Origin: Azonexus sp.
GTDB lineage: Bacteria > Pseudomonadota > Gammaproteobacteria > Burkholderiales > Rhodocyclaceae
DNA length: 64,000 nucleotides
Assembly: GCA_017983615.1 (NCBI GenBank)
Contig: JAGOBB010000004.1
Location: 62,001-126,000 of the forward strand
Reading direction: 5' to 3'
Part shown: one piece after another, positions 1 through 9,290 of the stretch
How positions within the stretch are numbered: the stretch's first letter is position 1
Layout of the letters: every line of letters begins with the position of its first letter
The notes under the pieces: generated by a model
Told to the model about the DNA's origin: nothing
The model's input: only the letters and a program-made list of their open reading frames with translations
Databases searched by the model: none
Position numbers and translations under genes: made by a program

Positions 1-201
1 CTGGCCGGGGAGGCGCACATCGCTGACCACAACCCGAGGCGGGTCAACAGCGATCTGGGCCAGCGCCTGCTCCGCCGAGCCCACGGCGGTTACCCGGAAG
101 CCCCTCGCCCGCAGGCGCATGGTCAGCAGGCGCAGGATATCCTCGTCGTCATCGACGACCAGCACATGAGCGCCGGCAGAACGTGATGCCGGCACCGTCA
201 T
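1..201 (-). CDS. Response regulator, receiver domain (N-terminal part, QseF/GlrR-like)
   Basis: Only the first 67 codons are inside the window; the gene runs off the left edge. The translation shows a CheY-type receiver start: the acidic pocket VVDDDED near residues 14-20 and the phospho-acceptor Asp in VVVSDVRLPG near residue 61. The ATG overlaps the stop of the upstream lipoprotein gene (ATGA), and a histidine kinase lies just before that. The order kinase-lipoprotein-regulator matches the QseE-QseG-QseF (GlrK-GlrR) arrangement, which predicts a sigma-54 activator with AAA+ and HTH domains beyond the edge. That family assignment is inferred from context, since the output domains are not visible. 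Confidence 0.8.
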   Translation of the reverse strand, partial: MTVPASRSAGAHVLVVDDDEDILRLLTMRLRARGFRVTAVGSAEQALAQIAVDPPRVVVSDVRLPGQ

Positions 202-749
202 CGCTTGATGCCTCCAGGCCTGAGGGCTGGTGGCCGAGGCGTCAGGGTGCGCTCGATATCGGCAAGGCTGTCGAGCTTTTCCTGCAGTTCGGTCGCCTTG
301 CGCTGGCTGTCCTTCAACTGCAGCCCCTGTTTTTCCAGTTGGGCTTCGAGTTTGGTCCGCTCCAGGTAGTTGTCGGCAATCTCCCGGGCCAGCGGGTGAA
401 AGGCAATTGCCGCCGGTTCGGTCGATTTCAGGACGCTGTCGAGGAGCGACAATGCCTTGCCCAGATCCTGCTGAACTCGCGGATGCCCGAGCAGCATCGC
501 CATTCTGACCTGGGTATAGGGTGTCTGCGGAACGGCGACGAGCACCATGCGCTCCCGTCCGAGTTCGGCCGGCGTCATTCGCGACAAGCCCTGGTAATAG
601 ACCAGCGCCGCTTCCGGCGATGGATCGTCCTGACGCGCCGCAGGCTTCTTGGCCGGCGGCGTCGTGCAACCGCTCACCACCAACATGAATGCGGTCACCC
701 AGGCCAACCTTGCCAGTCGGCCGCACAAAGAATGTTTGTTACTGCTCAT
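198..749 (-). CDS. QseG-like outer-membrane lipoprotein
   Basis: A 183-residue protein with a lipoprotein signal: basic N-terminus, hydrophobic stretch near residues 13-27 and a lipobox ending VSGC with Cys28 as the lipidation site. The C-terminal third (TKLEAQLEKQGLQLKD and onward) is a predicted coiled coil. In enterobacteria QseG is an outer-membrane lipoprotein that feeds signals to the kinase QseE; here it likewise lies between a kinase and a response regulator. The start was placed at the Met before the signal peptide. An upstream in-frame extension would overlap the kinase gene much further and lacks signal-peptide character. Its start overlaps the kinase stop by about 11 nt, so translation is probably coupled. 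Confidence 0.75.
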   Translation of the reverse strand: MSSNKHSLCGRLARLAWVTAFMLVVSGCTTPPAKKPAARQDDPSPEAALVYYQGLSRMTPAELGRERMVLVAVPQTPYTQVRMAMLLGHPRVQQDLGKALSLLDSVLKSTEPAAIAFHPLAREIADNYLERTKLEAQLEKQGLQLKDSQRKATELQEKLDSLADIERTLTPRPPALRPGGIKR

Positions 750-2142
750 CAGGTATTTCCACACAAAAATGGGCGCCCGCAGCCTGCGGGAGAAGATAGA
801 CCGCGCCACCCATGGCACGAACCAGTTCGCGAACAATGGACAAACCGACACCGCTCCCCTGCCGCGGCGCCGGTGCCATACGCTGCCCCTGGACGAAGGG
901 GTCGAAAATACGCTGGCGATCCTCCTCGGCAACACCCGGTCCCTGATCGATGCATTCGAAGCGCCAGAGTCCATCGACATGCGTGGCGTTCAGGCGGATT
1001 TCCCCGCCCTCAGGACTGAAGTCGATCGCGTTCGACAAGAGATTGTCCAGAACCACTGTCATTTTTTCAGCGTCGAGCATGGCCACCTCATCGGCAGCCT
1101 CGACAACGACCTTGAGTTGTCGGGACTGGCTATGCAGTTCGCGGCGCTGGGCCACCGAGGCCAGCAGCTTGCGCGGCTTGACCGGCGCGATCTGTAGCCG
1201 GCGTGCCTCAAACGCGGCGGCGTTGAGCGTCAGCAGGCTTTCGATTTGCTCCTGCAAGCCACGGACATTGTGCTGCAGGATATCGACCACCTCACGCTGG
1301 CCCGATGCGAGCGGCCCCGGCACCTCTTCCCGCAGCAGGGAAATCCCCTCCTTCAATGCGGTCAGCGGCGTTTTCAGTTCATGCGACACGTGCCGGAGCG
1401 CCCGCTCACGATCGGACTCAAGTTCTGCCAGCCGCTGGCGGAGCCAGTCGAGACGCTTGCCCAACTGGCGCAAGTCGGCTGGCCCACCCACCTTGACCGC
1501 TTCGTCAAAGCGACTGGCGCCGAGGCGGATGATCGCCTGCTCCAGATGGCGTACCGGCCGGACCAGCCACCACCCCATGGCCAGCGCAACCAGCAGGGCG
1601 CCGAGCAGCGCCAGGCCAATTCTGGCACCCAGTTTCAGACGATTGGCTTCCAGCAGCTCCAGGGATTTGCGATTCTGCGCTTCTATCCAGCGTTGCCCGC
1701 CCTGCTTTAGAAGGCCGTTCAATTCGGCCATGCGCCCGAGCAGCGGGATGATTTCAGCCTGGGGAATATTCTGTTCGAGGCCGCTACGCAGGGCTTCGGC
1801 GACCATCCGCCAACCGCCCAGCAAAGGAATCAACGGCTCGGCGGAGATCGCATCAAGACGGTCTACAACGACCAGGGATTGCGCCAGATGCTCGTCGAAG
1901 CGCTGGCGAAATACCGGGTTGTCGAGCACCAGATATTGGCGGGCACTCCGCTCGATATCGACCGTACGCTCACCCAGTTCCTGGATCGCAGCCGTCAACT
2001 GGATGGCCTGCTCGCTGTTGCGGCGACTTTGTTCAACGAGTCGCTCGACGACCAGCCAGCTTTGCACAGCAACACCGCCAAGCAACAGGACGATCAGCAT
2101 GAAGCCGAGCAGCATGCCCTGGCGAAAGGAAATCCGGTTCAT
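739..2142 (-). CDS. Sensor histidine kinase, QseE/GlrK-like
   Basis: A 467-residue inner-membrane kinase. A transmembrane helix at about 9-31 is followed by a periplasmic helical sensor region to about 170, a second helix at about 174-193 (LGLALLGALLVALAMG-like) and a HAMP linker. The HisKA motif HVSHELKTPL has phospho-acceptor His254. The HATPase domain shows an N box (DNLLSNAIDFSPEGG), a G1 box (DQGPGVAEEDR) and a G2 segment (GSGVGLSIV). It is the first gene of a three-gene minus-strand operon with the lipoprotein and response regulator. The order matches qseEGF; the ligand cannot be read from sequence. Confidence 0.87.
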   Translation of the reverse strand: MNRISFRQGMLLGFMLIVLLLGGVAVQSWLVVERLVEQSRRNSEQAIQLTAAIQELGERTVDIERSARQYLVLDNPVFRQRFDEHLAQSLVVVDRLDAISAEPLIPLLGGWRMVAEALRSGLEQNIPQAEIIPLLGRMAELNGLLKQGGQRWIEAQNRKSLELLEANRLKLGARIGLALLGALLVALAMGWWLVRPVRHLEQAIIRLGASRFDEAVKVGGPADLRQLGKRLDWLRQRLAELESDRERALRHVSHELKTPLTALKEGISLLREEVPGPLASGQREVVDILQHNVRGLQEQIESLLTLNAAAFEARRLQIAPVKPRKLLASVAQRRELHSQSRQLKVVVEAADEVAMLDAEKMTVVLDNLLSNAIDFSPEGGEIRLNATHVDGLWRFECIDQGPGVAEEDRQRIFDPFVQGQRMAPAPRQGSGVGLSIVRELVRAMGGAVYLLPQAAGAHFCVEIPDEQ

Positions 2143-2498
2143 CCGTGTGGTGATTGTAAAAGCCCCAGTTTAAACCCCAACGAATATTGGCCAAGCGTTG
2201 GCACACGCGCCGGCGGTAGCGAAACCGCACACAAAGTCTGAAATATTTGTATTAAAAATCAATCACCTAAATTCTCGTCGCCATTTCACGACATGCCTTA
2301 CTCCCAGATTAGCCGGGTTTCGGTGAAATGCCAAAAAAGAATGTCGCCATATGGCGACAGATACGCTGCGGCAGCTTATAACAAAAGTTAATACATTTCC
2401 ATAAAACATTGTTTTTATTGTACTTATTTATCGTGGCATGGTTATCGCAATAGGACTCCGGACAGCCAATTGTCGAAAACCTCAATACGGGAGTCACC
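2143..2498. other. Divergent intergenic region between kinase and bactofilin genes
   Basis: A 356-bp stretch without a convincing gene. It is clearly AT-richer than its surroundings at about 2240-2280 and 2380-2440, as expected for promoters facing both ways. It holds an 18-bp perfect palindrome (2342-2359), listed separately. No tRNA, riboswitch fold or copy of the dispersed GACCGTAGCATT element was seen here. Confidence 0.6.
2342..2359. promoter_or_regulatory. 18-bp perfect palindrome, candidate operator
   Basis: TGTCGCCATATGGCGACA is identical to its own reverse complement over all 18 bases, in the divergent region upstream of the bactofilin gene and the qseE-like kinase. A gapless dyad of this length suits a homodimeric helix-turn-helix regulator. 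No T-tract follows, so a terminator is unlikely. The bound protein is unknown. Confidence 0.45.
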
Positions 2499-3062
2499 AT
2501 GTTCAGCAAACCCATCATCCCCAACCGAAATGACAGCATTGTCCGCAAGGACGTAAAGAGCGTTCTCGGCTCAGGAAACCTGGCCGGCGCGGTTCCCGAA
2601 CCCAAGGTGGTTACCGAGGAAGCCCCCGCTATTCAAAATGAAAAGCAGGCACCGGTCAGCGATACCGAGAACATCATGGGTGCCCGCCTGATCGTCGGGC
2701 CGGACGTCAAACTCAAAGGCGCCGAGATTCTTGATTGCGACACGCTGGTTGTCGAAGGCAGGGTCGAGGCCACGATGGACAGCCGTGTAATCCGCATTGC
2801 CGAGAATGGCTCCTTCGCCGGCAAGGTCAGTATCGACATCGCCGAAATCCACGGCTGCTTCGAAGGTGAACTCACCGCCCGCTCGCAACTGATCATCCAT
2901 GCCACCGGCCGCGTCCAAGGCAAGATTCGCTATGGCAAGCTGGTCATCGACGAAGGTGGCGAACTATGCGGCGACATCAATGCGCTTTCCGCAGAAAAAT
3001 CACCCCGCTTTCATCCTCGGGAAGAAATCCCTACGCTGGCTCTCAGCGCCGTGGCCGGTTGA
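2499..3062 (+). CDS. Bactofilin (polymer-forming cytoskeletal protein)
   Basis: A 187-residue protein with a disordered N-terminal tail (about 1-60) and a central bactofilin domain (about 62-165). The domain shows regularly spaced hydrophobic/glycine repeats typical of the right-handed beta-helix (LIVGPDVKLKGAEI, LVVEGRVEATMDSR, IRIAENGSFAGKV, IHGCFEGELTA). Bactofilins assemble nucleotide-free filaments that scaffold cell-wall or polar functions. A good ribosome site (GGGAG) precedes the ATG. The next gene starts 23 bp downstream on the same strand and encodes an acyltransferase-fold protein, so the two may be co-transcribed. Confidence 0.9.
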   Translation: MFSKPIIPNRNDSIVRKDVKSVLGSGNLAGAVPEPKVVTEEAPAIQNEKQAPVSDTENIMGARLIVGPDVKLKGAEILDCDTLVVEGRVEATMDSRVIRIAENGSFAGKVSIDIAEIHGCFEGELTARSQLIIHATGRVQGKIRYGKLVIDEGGELCGDINALSAEKSPRFHPREEIPTLALSAVAG

Positions 3063-3085
3063 TTAACTTTTGGGCAGACCATAGA

Positions 3086-3724
3086 ATGCAACCCATGCAG
3101 CATATAGCATCGAAATTCACGACCATTCCGGGCCTGATGTCGGCCCCCGATCCATCCGGGGAGCTTGGCTTTCCGGCCGATACCGGCGCTTCCGTCGACA
3201 CGGCTGACCTGGTCATCGTACCGGCGGTCACCTATCATCAGCACCGCGCCTGTAACGCACTGGTGCGCCGCATGTACCTGTCGCGTGGCTACCGGGTCCT
3301 GCCATCGCGCCAGAGCCTCGACGATCCGAATCATTTCACGCTGGGTGCCTGGCTGGATGGCGAACTGGTGGCGACCTTGACAGGCTCCCGGGATTCGCGC
3401 GGCGGGCTGCTGGCCGACAAGTTGTATAGCCACGAAATCTCGGCACTGCGCAAACCGACTCGGGTCATCGGCGAGGTCACCCGACTGGCTGTGGATTCCG
3501 AATTTGGTAATCCGGAATTGCTGAAATCGCTTTTCCGGGCCACCTACCAGTATGCCCGGGCAATTTTTGGCGTGACCGACGTGGTCGTCGAAGTCAATCC
3601 TCGCCATGCGAGTTACTACCGCCGCGAACTGGGCTTTTCCCAAGTTGGCGACTTGCGTACCTGCCCGCGAGTCGAAGCGCCTGCCGTGCTATTGCACCGG
3701 ACAATGGGGAGCCTCCGCTTCTAG
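3086..3724 (+). CDS. FeeM-like N-acyltransferase (GNAT fold)
   Basis: About 212 residues resembling the N-acyl amino acid synthase FeeM catalytic domain, a GNAT-fold relative of autoinducer synthases. Visible features are the substrate-loop start (HRACNALVRRMYLSRGYRVLP), a core strand LGAWLDGELVATLTGS, the GEVTRLAVDSEF segment and the C-terminal VVEVNPRHASYYRRELGF motif. FeeM enzymes transfer acyl groups from acyl-ACP to amino acids; substrates here are unknown. The start was set at the ATG after the bactofilin stop because an upstream extension would overlap bactofilin. A Met three codons further in, or one at about 3137, is also possible. Confidence 0.72.
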   Translation: MQPMQHIASKFTTIPGLMSAPDPSGELGFPADTGASVDTADLVIVPAVTYHQHRACNALVRRMYLSRGYRVLPSRQSLDDPNHFTLGAWLDGELVATLTGSRDSRGGLLADKLYSHEISALRKPTRVIGEVTRLAVDSEFGNPELLKSLFRATYQYARAIFGVTDVVVEVNPRHASYYRRELGFSQVGDLRTCPRVEAPAVLLHRTMGSLRF

Positions 3725-3743
3725 ACTCCCTTTCCAACCCGAC

Positions 3744-3780
3744 AATGACCAGCCTCCCGGCCACCGGGACGCTGGTCATT
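3744..3780. terminator. Hairpin downstream of the FeeM-like gene
   Basis: A 10-bp perfect stem (AATGACCAGC / GCTGGTCATT) with an inner CCCGG/CCGGG pairing lies between the acyltransferase stop and ettA. There is no strong T-run, so it could be a weak terminator or an mRNA 3' protective hairpin. Confidence 0.45.
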
Positions 3781-3840
3781 TGCATTGAAGCCCCGTAGAC
3801 TTCGCGCTTCGACAACATTTCCTTTCGACAGGCAAGCTCA

Positions 3841-5505
<1,665 letters not shown>

Positions 5506-5565
5506 TTCCGAGCATTTCCCATGCCCTTGCTTACAGAGCTTGCCGGTCTCGCCGAATTGGAGACC

Positions 5566-5829
5566 ATGAGCGATTACAAGGTCAAGGACCCTCACCGGGG
5601 CTGGGCCGTACTGAGCATGTTCGGCCCAACCTCCGAGACCGACGCCAAAGGATTCTGGCGGTTTCAGAGAGGATGCGAGGAAGGCGAAACTATTGAGCGC
5701 TTCTTGAACCGGTATCAAGGACGCGTGGAACTGGCACTGGTCGCTGCCGAAGAAGTTGGCCTGGAATACATGGGGACCGCCGTTCAAGGAAAAAACGTCC
5801 TGGTGGTGCGCCCCGTTCCTCGCGTTTGA
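5566..5829 (+). CDS. Hypothetical protein
   Basis: An 87-residue soluble protein from the chosen start (MSDYKVKDPHRGWAVL) that I do not recognise. It is mostly polar with an aromatic GFWRFQRGC segment and ends in a hydrophobic strand (KNVLVVRPVPRV). The ATG at 5566 is preceded by TTGGAG; an in-frame ATG at 5521 would add 15 residues but has no clear ribosome site. It lies 60 bp after ettA on the same strand and could be read from the same transcript. Reality as a gene is supported by frame-consistent codon use only. Confidence 0.5.
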   Translation: MSDYKVKDPHRGWAVLSMFGPTSETDAKGFWRFQRGCEEGETIERFLNRYQGRVELALVAAEEVGLEYMGTAVQGKNVLVVRPVPRV

Positions 5830-5896
5830 TGCCATATTCGAGATTGAGCATTCGGCTTCCGATTCGCTCCCGGCCGTGCTGCAAATCGTATTTTTT

Positions 5897-5935
5897 GATT
5901 TTGGCCGTTTTTTTGGCCTTACCGTAGCATTCATG
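5897..5935 (+). repeat. Dispersed GACCGTAGCATT element, copy 1
   Basis: An intergenic copy between converging genes. The TTTTGGCC half is followed by a T-tract and ACCGTAGCATT (11 of 12 core bases; the leading G is T). Confidence 0.8.
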
Positions 5936-5937
5936 CA

Positions 5938-5970
5938 AAACGGGCGCCGTTGCGGCGCCCGTTCTTCTTT
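5938..5970. terminator. Bidirectional rho-independent terminator
   Basis: A GC-rich perfect stem (ACGGGCGCC / GGCGCCCGT, loop GTTGC-like) has TTCTTCTTT on the plus side and TTTTGC on the minus side. It lies between the converging gene ending at 5829 and the minus gene ending at 6014, so it can serve both. Confidence 0.8.
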
Positions 5971-6013
5971 CGTGCCCCGCCGAAGCGAGGCTCAAAACTG
6001 GTATGTGCGGATA

Positions 6014-6292
6014 TTAGTGCTTCAGGCTGGCCGAGAAAACCGCCTTGCTCTTTTCGGAAAACTGGAATTCGTTGAATGCGCGGTCGATTTCGGCTTCGTT
6101 ACGGCCTTCGGAATGATCTTCGAAACAGATTCCGATGGTCTTGCCGTTGGCGGCCAGTGTCTGGAAGGCGAAACGCCACCGTTGTGCTTCTGCCAGACGC
6201 TCGCGCAGTTCTGCTTCGTTGGAAATCGTGATGCCAGCCTTTTTCAGGGAATCCAGAAACTGCTCGAAGGATTCATTGCTCAGACTACCCAT
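6014..6292 (-). CDS. Conserved hypothetical protein
   Basis: A 92-residue soluble protein, mostly helical by composition, beginning MGSLSNESFEQFLDSLKKAGI. The N-terminal 30 residues (FEQFLDSLKKAGITISNEAEL) have a Nif11-like rhythm, but the rest (FQTLAANGKTIGICFEDHSEG) does not resemble a leader peptide, and I assign no family. A strong ribosome site (GAGAGAGA) precedes the ATG. It is monocistronic, converges on the preceding gene and is closed by the terminator at 5938-5970. Confidence 0.65.
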   Translation of the reverse strand: MGSLSNESFEQFLDSLKKAGITISNEAELRERLAEAQRWRFAFQTLAANGKTIGICFEDHSEGRNEAEIDRAFNEFQFSEKSKAVFSASLKH

Positions 6293-6404
6293 TTCTCTCT
6301 CTCCGTATGTATGCGGTGTTTGATCACCATGAGCCTAATAACGACACGACTTTGATTCGGTTGACACAAAATCGACAGAAGTTTGAATGCGATAATGGCG
6401 CCCC

Positions 6405-7226
6405 ATGAAGAAGCCCAATTCCCCCGCCGAAATTCCTGAAATTCGCCCTGGGCAGTCGATCGAACTGCTCAAGGAACTGCACATCCTGACCCGCGATGGA
6501 AAGCTGAATCAGGACACCCGGCGCAAGCTCAAGCAGGTCTACCACCTCTTTCAATTCATCGAACCGCTGCTTAAAGGGGCCGAGACGCTGGTCGACCATG
6601 GGGCCGGCAAGTCCTATCTCGGTTTCATCCTCTACGATCTCTGTATCAAGGAACGTGCCACCGGGGAGATTATCGGCATAGAAACGCGCCCGGAACTCGT
6701 CGAAAAATCCCGCGAACTGGCCGCCCGGCTTGGCTTTGAGCGCATGCGTTTCCTCGCCTGCACGGTCGAGGATTCGCTGACAGCTACAGAGCTGCCGGCC
6801 TGCGTCGATGTCGTGACAGCGCTACACGCCTGCAACACAGCAACCGACGACGCCATTCGTTTCGCGCTGACCAAGAACGCCCGCCATATCGTCCTTGTCC
6901 CTTGCTGTCAGGCCGAAGTCGCCGCCACGATGCGGGCCAGAAAGAACGAATCGTTGGGCAAAACGGCGCTCTCCGAACTTTGGCGACACCCGATCCACAC
7001 CCGCGAGCTCGGCAGCCACCTCACCAACGTGCTGCGCTGCCTGCTGCTCGAGTCGTACGGTTACGACGTCACCGTCACCGAACTGGTTGGCTGGGAACAC
7101 TCGATGAAGAACGAGCTGATCATCGCCAGCAAGCGCGGCAATCCCCGCAAGAACGCCCGCGAACGCGCCGAGGCCATCCTGCGCGAGTTCAATATCGAAG
7201 AACTTGCCCCGCGTTTCACGTACTAA
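6405..7226 (+). CDS. Class I SAM-dependent methyltransferase (Methyltransf_32-like)
   Basis: A 273-residue enzyme. Motif I is VDHGAGKSYLGFILYDL (about 63-80), an acidic motif II GIETRPELVEKSREL binds the SAM ribose, and a distinctive LHACNTATDDAI ... IVLVPCCQ block follows. The last is typical of the family that includes eukaryotic METTL25/RRNAD1-like and TRMT13-like proteins. An N-terminal helical region (about 1-60) precedes the Rossmann fold. The acceptor substrate is unknown; an RNA target is plausible because the next gene, 6 bp downstream, is the 23S rRNA hydroxylase rlhA. Confidence 0.75.
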   Translation: MKKPNSPAEIPEIRPGQSIELLKELHILTRDGKLNQDTRRKLKQVYHLFQFIEPLLKGAETLVDHGAGKSYLGFILYDLCIKERATGEIIGIETRPELVEKSRELAARLGFERMRFLACTVEDSLTATELPACVDVVTALHACNTATDDAIRFALTKNARHIVLVPCCQAEVAATMRARKNESLGKTALSELWRHPIHTRELGSHLTNVLRCLLLESYGYDVTVTELVGWEHSMKNELIIASKRGNPRKNARERAEAILREFNIEELAPRFTY

Positions 7227-7232
7227 GGCGCC

Positions 7233-9122
7233 ATGACCCGCATTCAACACCCGCTCGAACTCCTCGCCCCGGCCAAGAACGCCGATTTTGGCATCGAAGC
7301 CATCAAGCATGGCGCCGACGCCGTCTATATTGGTGGCCCGGCTTTTGGCGCCCGCTACGGTGCCGGCAACGACGTCGCGGAAATACGACGCCTCTGTGAT
7401 TTCGCCCACCGCTACCGGGCCAAGGTCTTCGTCGCGCTGAATACCATCCTGCGCGACGACGAACTTGAAGAAAGCCGGCAACTGGCCTGGCAGCTTTACG
7501 AAGCTGGAGCCGATGCGCTGATCATCCAGGACATGGGCCTGCTGGAAATGGACCTGCCGCCGATCCAGCTGCATGCCAGCACGCAGACCGACAACCGCAA
7601 CCCGGAAAAAGTGAAATTCCTGGAAGATGTCGGCTTCTCTCAGGTCGTTCTGGCGCGCGAATGCAGTTTAAACGAAATTATTAAGATTGCATCGCAATCA
7701 ACTGTTTCATTGGAATATTTTGTTCACGGCGCCCTCTGTGTCGCTTACTCGGGACAGTGCTATATCAGCCACGCCCACACCGGGCGCAGCGCCAACCGCG
7801 GCGAGTGTTCTCAGGCTTGCCGACTGCCCTACACGCTGGTCGACGACAAAGGCAAGACAATCACCGAGAACCAGCATCTGCTGTCGATGAAGGACAACAA
7901 CCAGACCGAGAACCTGCTGGCGCTGGCCCAGGCAGGCGTCTGTTCGTTCAAGATCGAAGGCCGGTTGAAGGACCTGTCCTACGTCAAGAACATCACCGCC
8001 CACTACCGCAAACTGCTCGATGAACTGATCGCCGAGCACCCGGAGTTCACCCGCGCCTCCAGCGGCCGCAGCACCTGGACCTTCACGCCGCAGCCGGACA
8101 AGACCTTCAACCGCGGCTACACCGACTATTTCGCCGGCGGCCGTCAGGACGACATCGGTGCCTTCGACTCGCCGGCCTTCGTCGGCGAACTGATCGGCGA
8201 GGTGGCCGAGATCGGTGACGGATGGCTCGTCGTCAACACCGACCAGACCTTCCACAACGGCGACGGCGTCTGCTTCTACGACGGCCATGGCGAAGTGGCC
8301 GGGATGCGGATAAACCGGGCCGAAGGCAACAAGCTGTTCCCGGCCGAGATGCCAGAAGACCTGACCGAGGGCGCCACGTTGTTCCGCAACCGCGACCAGG
8401 AATTCGAACGCGCGCTGGAGAAGGAGTCGGCCGAGAGGCGGATTGCGGTCAAACCCGTTCTGGTCGAAACCGAAGACGGCCTGGAATTGACGCTGAGCGA
8501 CGGAGACGGTGTCAATGCTACGGTCAGCCGGAAATTTGGGCCAAAATCGGAATGGCAGTTGGCCCAGAATCCCGAGCCGGCAATGGCCAAGCTCAAGGAA
8601 AACCTGGGCAAGTTCGGCAACACGATGTTCGTCGCCGAGCCGGTTGAATTGAAACTGTCGCAGCCCTGGTTCCTGCCGGTCAGCGCCATCAACGCCCTGC
8701 GCCGCGAAGCCACAGAAAAGCTCGAAGCTGCCCGCATCGCCAGCCATCCGCGCCCGCCACGCGCCACACCGGCCGCTAACCCGGTGCCCTACCCGCAGGA
8801 TGAACTGACCTACCTCGGTAACGTCTTCAACGCCAAGGCCCGCGCTTTCTACGAAAAGCACGGCGTCAGGCTGATCGAGGAAGCCTACGAAGCCGGCAAC
8901 GAAAAGGGCATGGTCTCGCTGATGATCACCCGCCACTGCCTGCGCTACAGCTTCAACCTCTGCCCCAAGGAAGTGAAGCACCTGAAGCCGGATCCGATGA
9001 CGTTGATCAACGGCAACGAGAAGCTGATCCTCAAGTTCGACTGCAAGGCCTGCGAAATGCACGTCGTCGGCAAGATGAAGAAGGGCGTCAAGCTCAACCT
9101 CGGCACCATCCGCCCTGCTTAA
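7233..9122 (+). CDS. rlhA: 23S rRNA C2501 hydroxylation protein RlhA (U32 family)
   Basis: A 629-residue peptidase-U32-family protein. It has the N-terminal barrel start LELLAPAKNADFGIEAIKHGADAVYIGG, the family signature EYFVHGALCVAYSGQCYISH with a Cys cluster through GECSQACR (about 160-196), and a long C-terminal extension ending in conserved cysteines (HCLRYSFNLCPKEVK, FDCKACEMHVVGKMK). From memory of E. coli RlhA/YdcP the match runs full length, separating it from the shorter TrhP (YegQ). RlhA with prephenate makes 5-hydroxycytidine at 23S position 2501. An in-frame copy of the dispersed element (NATV) lies in a variable region near residue 430. Confidence 0.88.
   Translation: MTRIQHPLELLAPAKNADFGIEAIKHGADAVYIGGPAFGARYGAGNDVAEIRRLCDFAHRYRAKVFVALNTILRDDELEESRQLAWQLYEAGADALIIQDMGLLEMDLPPIQLHASTQTDNRNPEKVKFLEDVGFSQVVLARECSLNEIIKIASQSTVSLEYFVHGALCVAYSGQCYISHAHTGRSANRGECSQACRLPYTLVDDKGKTITENQHLLSMKDNNQTENLLALAQAGVCSFKIEGRLKDLSYVKNITAHYRKLLDELIAEHPEFTRASSGRSTWTFTPQPDKTFNRGYTDYFAGGRQDDIGAFDSPAFVGELIGEVAEIGDGWLVVNTDQTFHNGDGVCFYDGHGEVAGMRINRAEGNKLFPAEMPEDLTEGATLFRNRDQEFERALEKESAERRIAVKPVLVETEDGLELTLSDGDGVNATVSRKFGPKSEWQLAQNPEPAMAKLKENLGKFGNTMFVAEPVELKLSQPWFLPVSAINALRREATEKLEAARIASHPRPPRATPAANPVPYPQDELTYLGNVFNAKARAFYEKHGVRLIEEAYEAGNEKGMVSLMITRHCLRYSFNLCPKEVKHLKPDPMTLINGNEKLILKFDCKACEMHVVGKMKKGVKLNLGTIRPA
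8513..8548 (-). repeat. Dispersed element, copy 14 (inside rlhA)
   Basis: A perfect AATGCTACGGTC (reverse orientation), followed 13 nt later by GGCCAAAAT, so both halves are kept within the coding sequence. It encodes VNATVS. Confidence 0.85.
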
Positions 9123-9282
9123 GAGCCTGTGAAATTTTCGTTCACACCCGCTCCCCGCGCCCAAGCCAGCCCGCTCGGCGTTGCAAATGCTCGCCATAGC
9201 CCAAGCTATGGCTGTGCTTTGCGCCTTGATCGTGCACGCTTGGACACGTTGCTCGGGCGCACCCAAAAAATTCACAGGCTCT
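9122..9282. mobile_element. MITE-like palindromic element with terminal inverted repeats
   Basis: A 161-bp element bounded by AGAGCCTGTGAAATTTT (9122-9138) and its inverted partner AAAAAATTCACAGGCTCT (9265-9282). Twelve outer bases are identical and an A/T run sits inside. A central dyad CCATAGC-ccaa-GCTATGG lies at 9194-9211, and the intervening arms pair loosely. It has no coding capacity. It exactly fills the gap between rlhA, whose stop codon it touches, and the next gene. The structure is that of a non-autonomous mini-transposon or large REP-type element; the mobilising enzyme is not in the window. Confidence 0.7.
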
Positions 9283-9290
9283 GACCGCCG

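Noticed and set aside
5897..5935. The T-rich dispersed elements as ordinary rho-independent terminators
   Set aside because: The stem is only GGCC/GGCC and the T-run lies inside the loop; real terminators with longer stems stand next to several copies, and six copies are inside genes.
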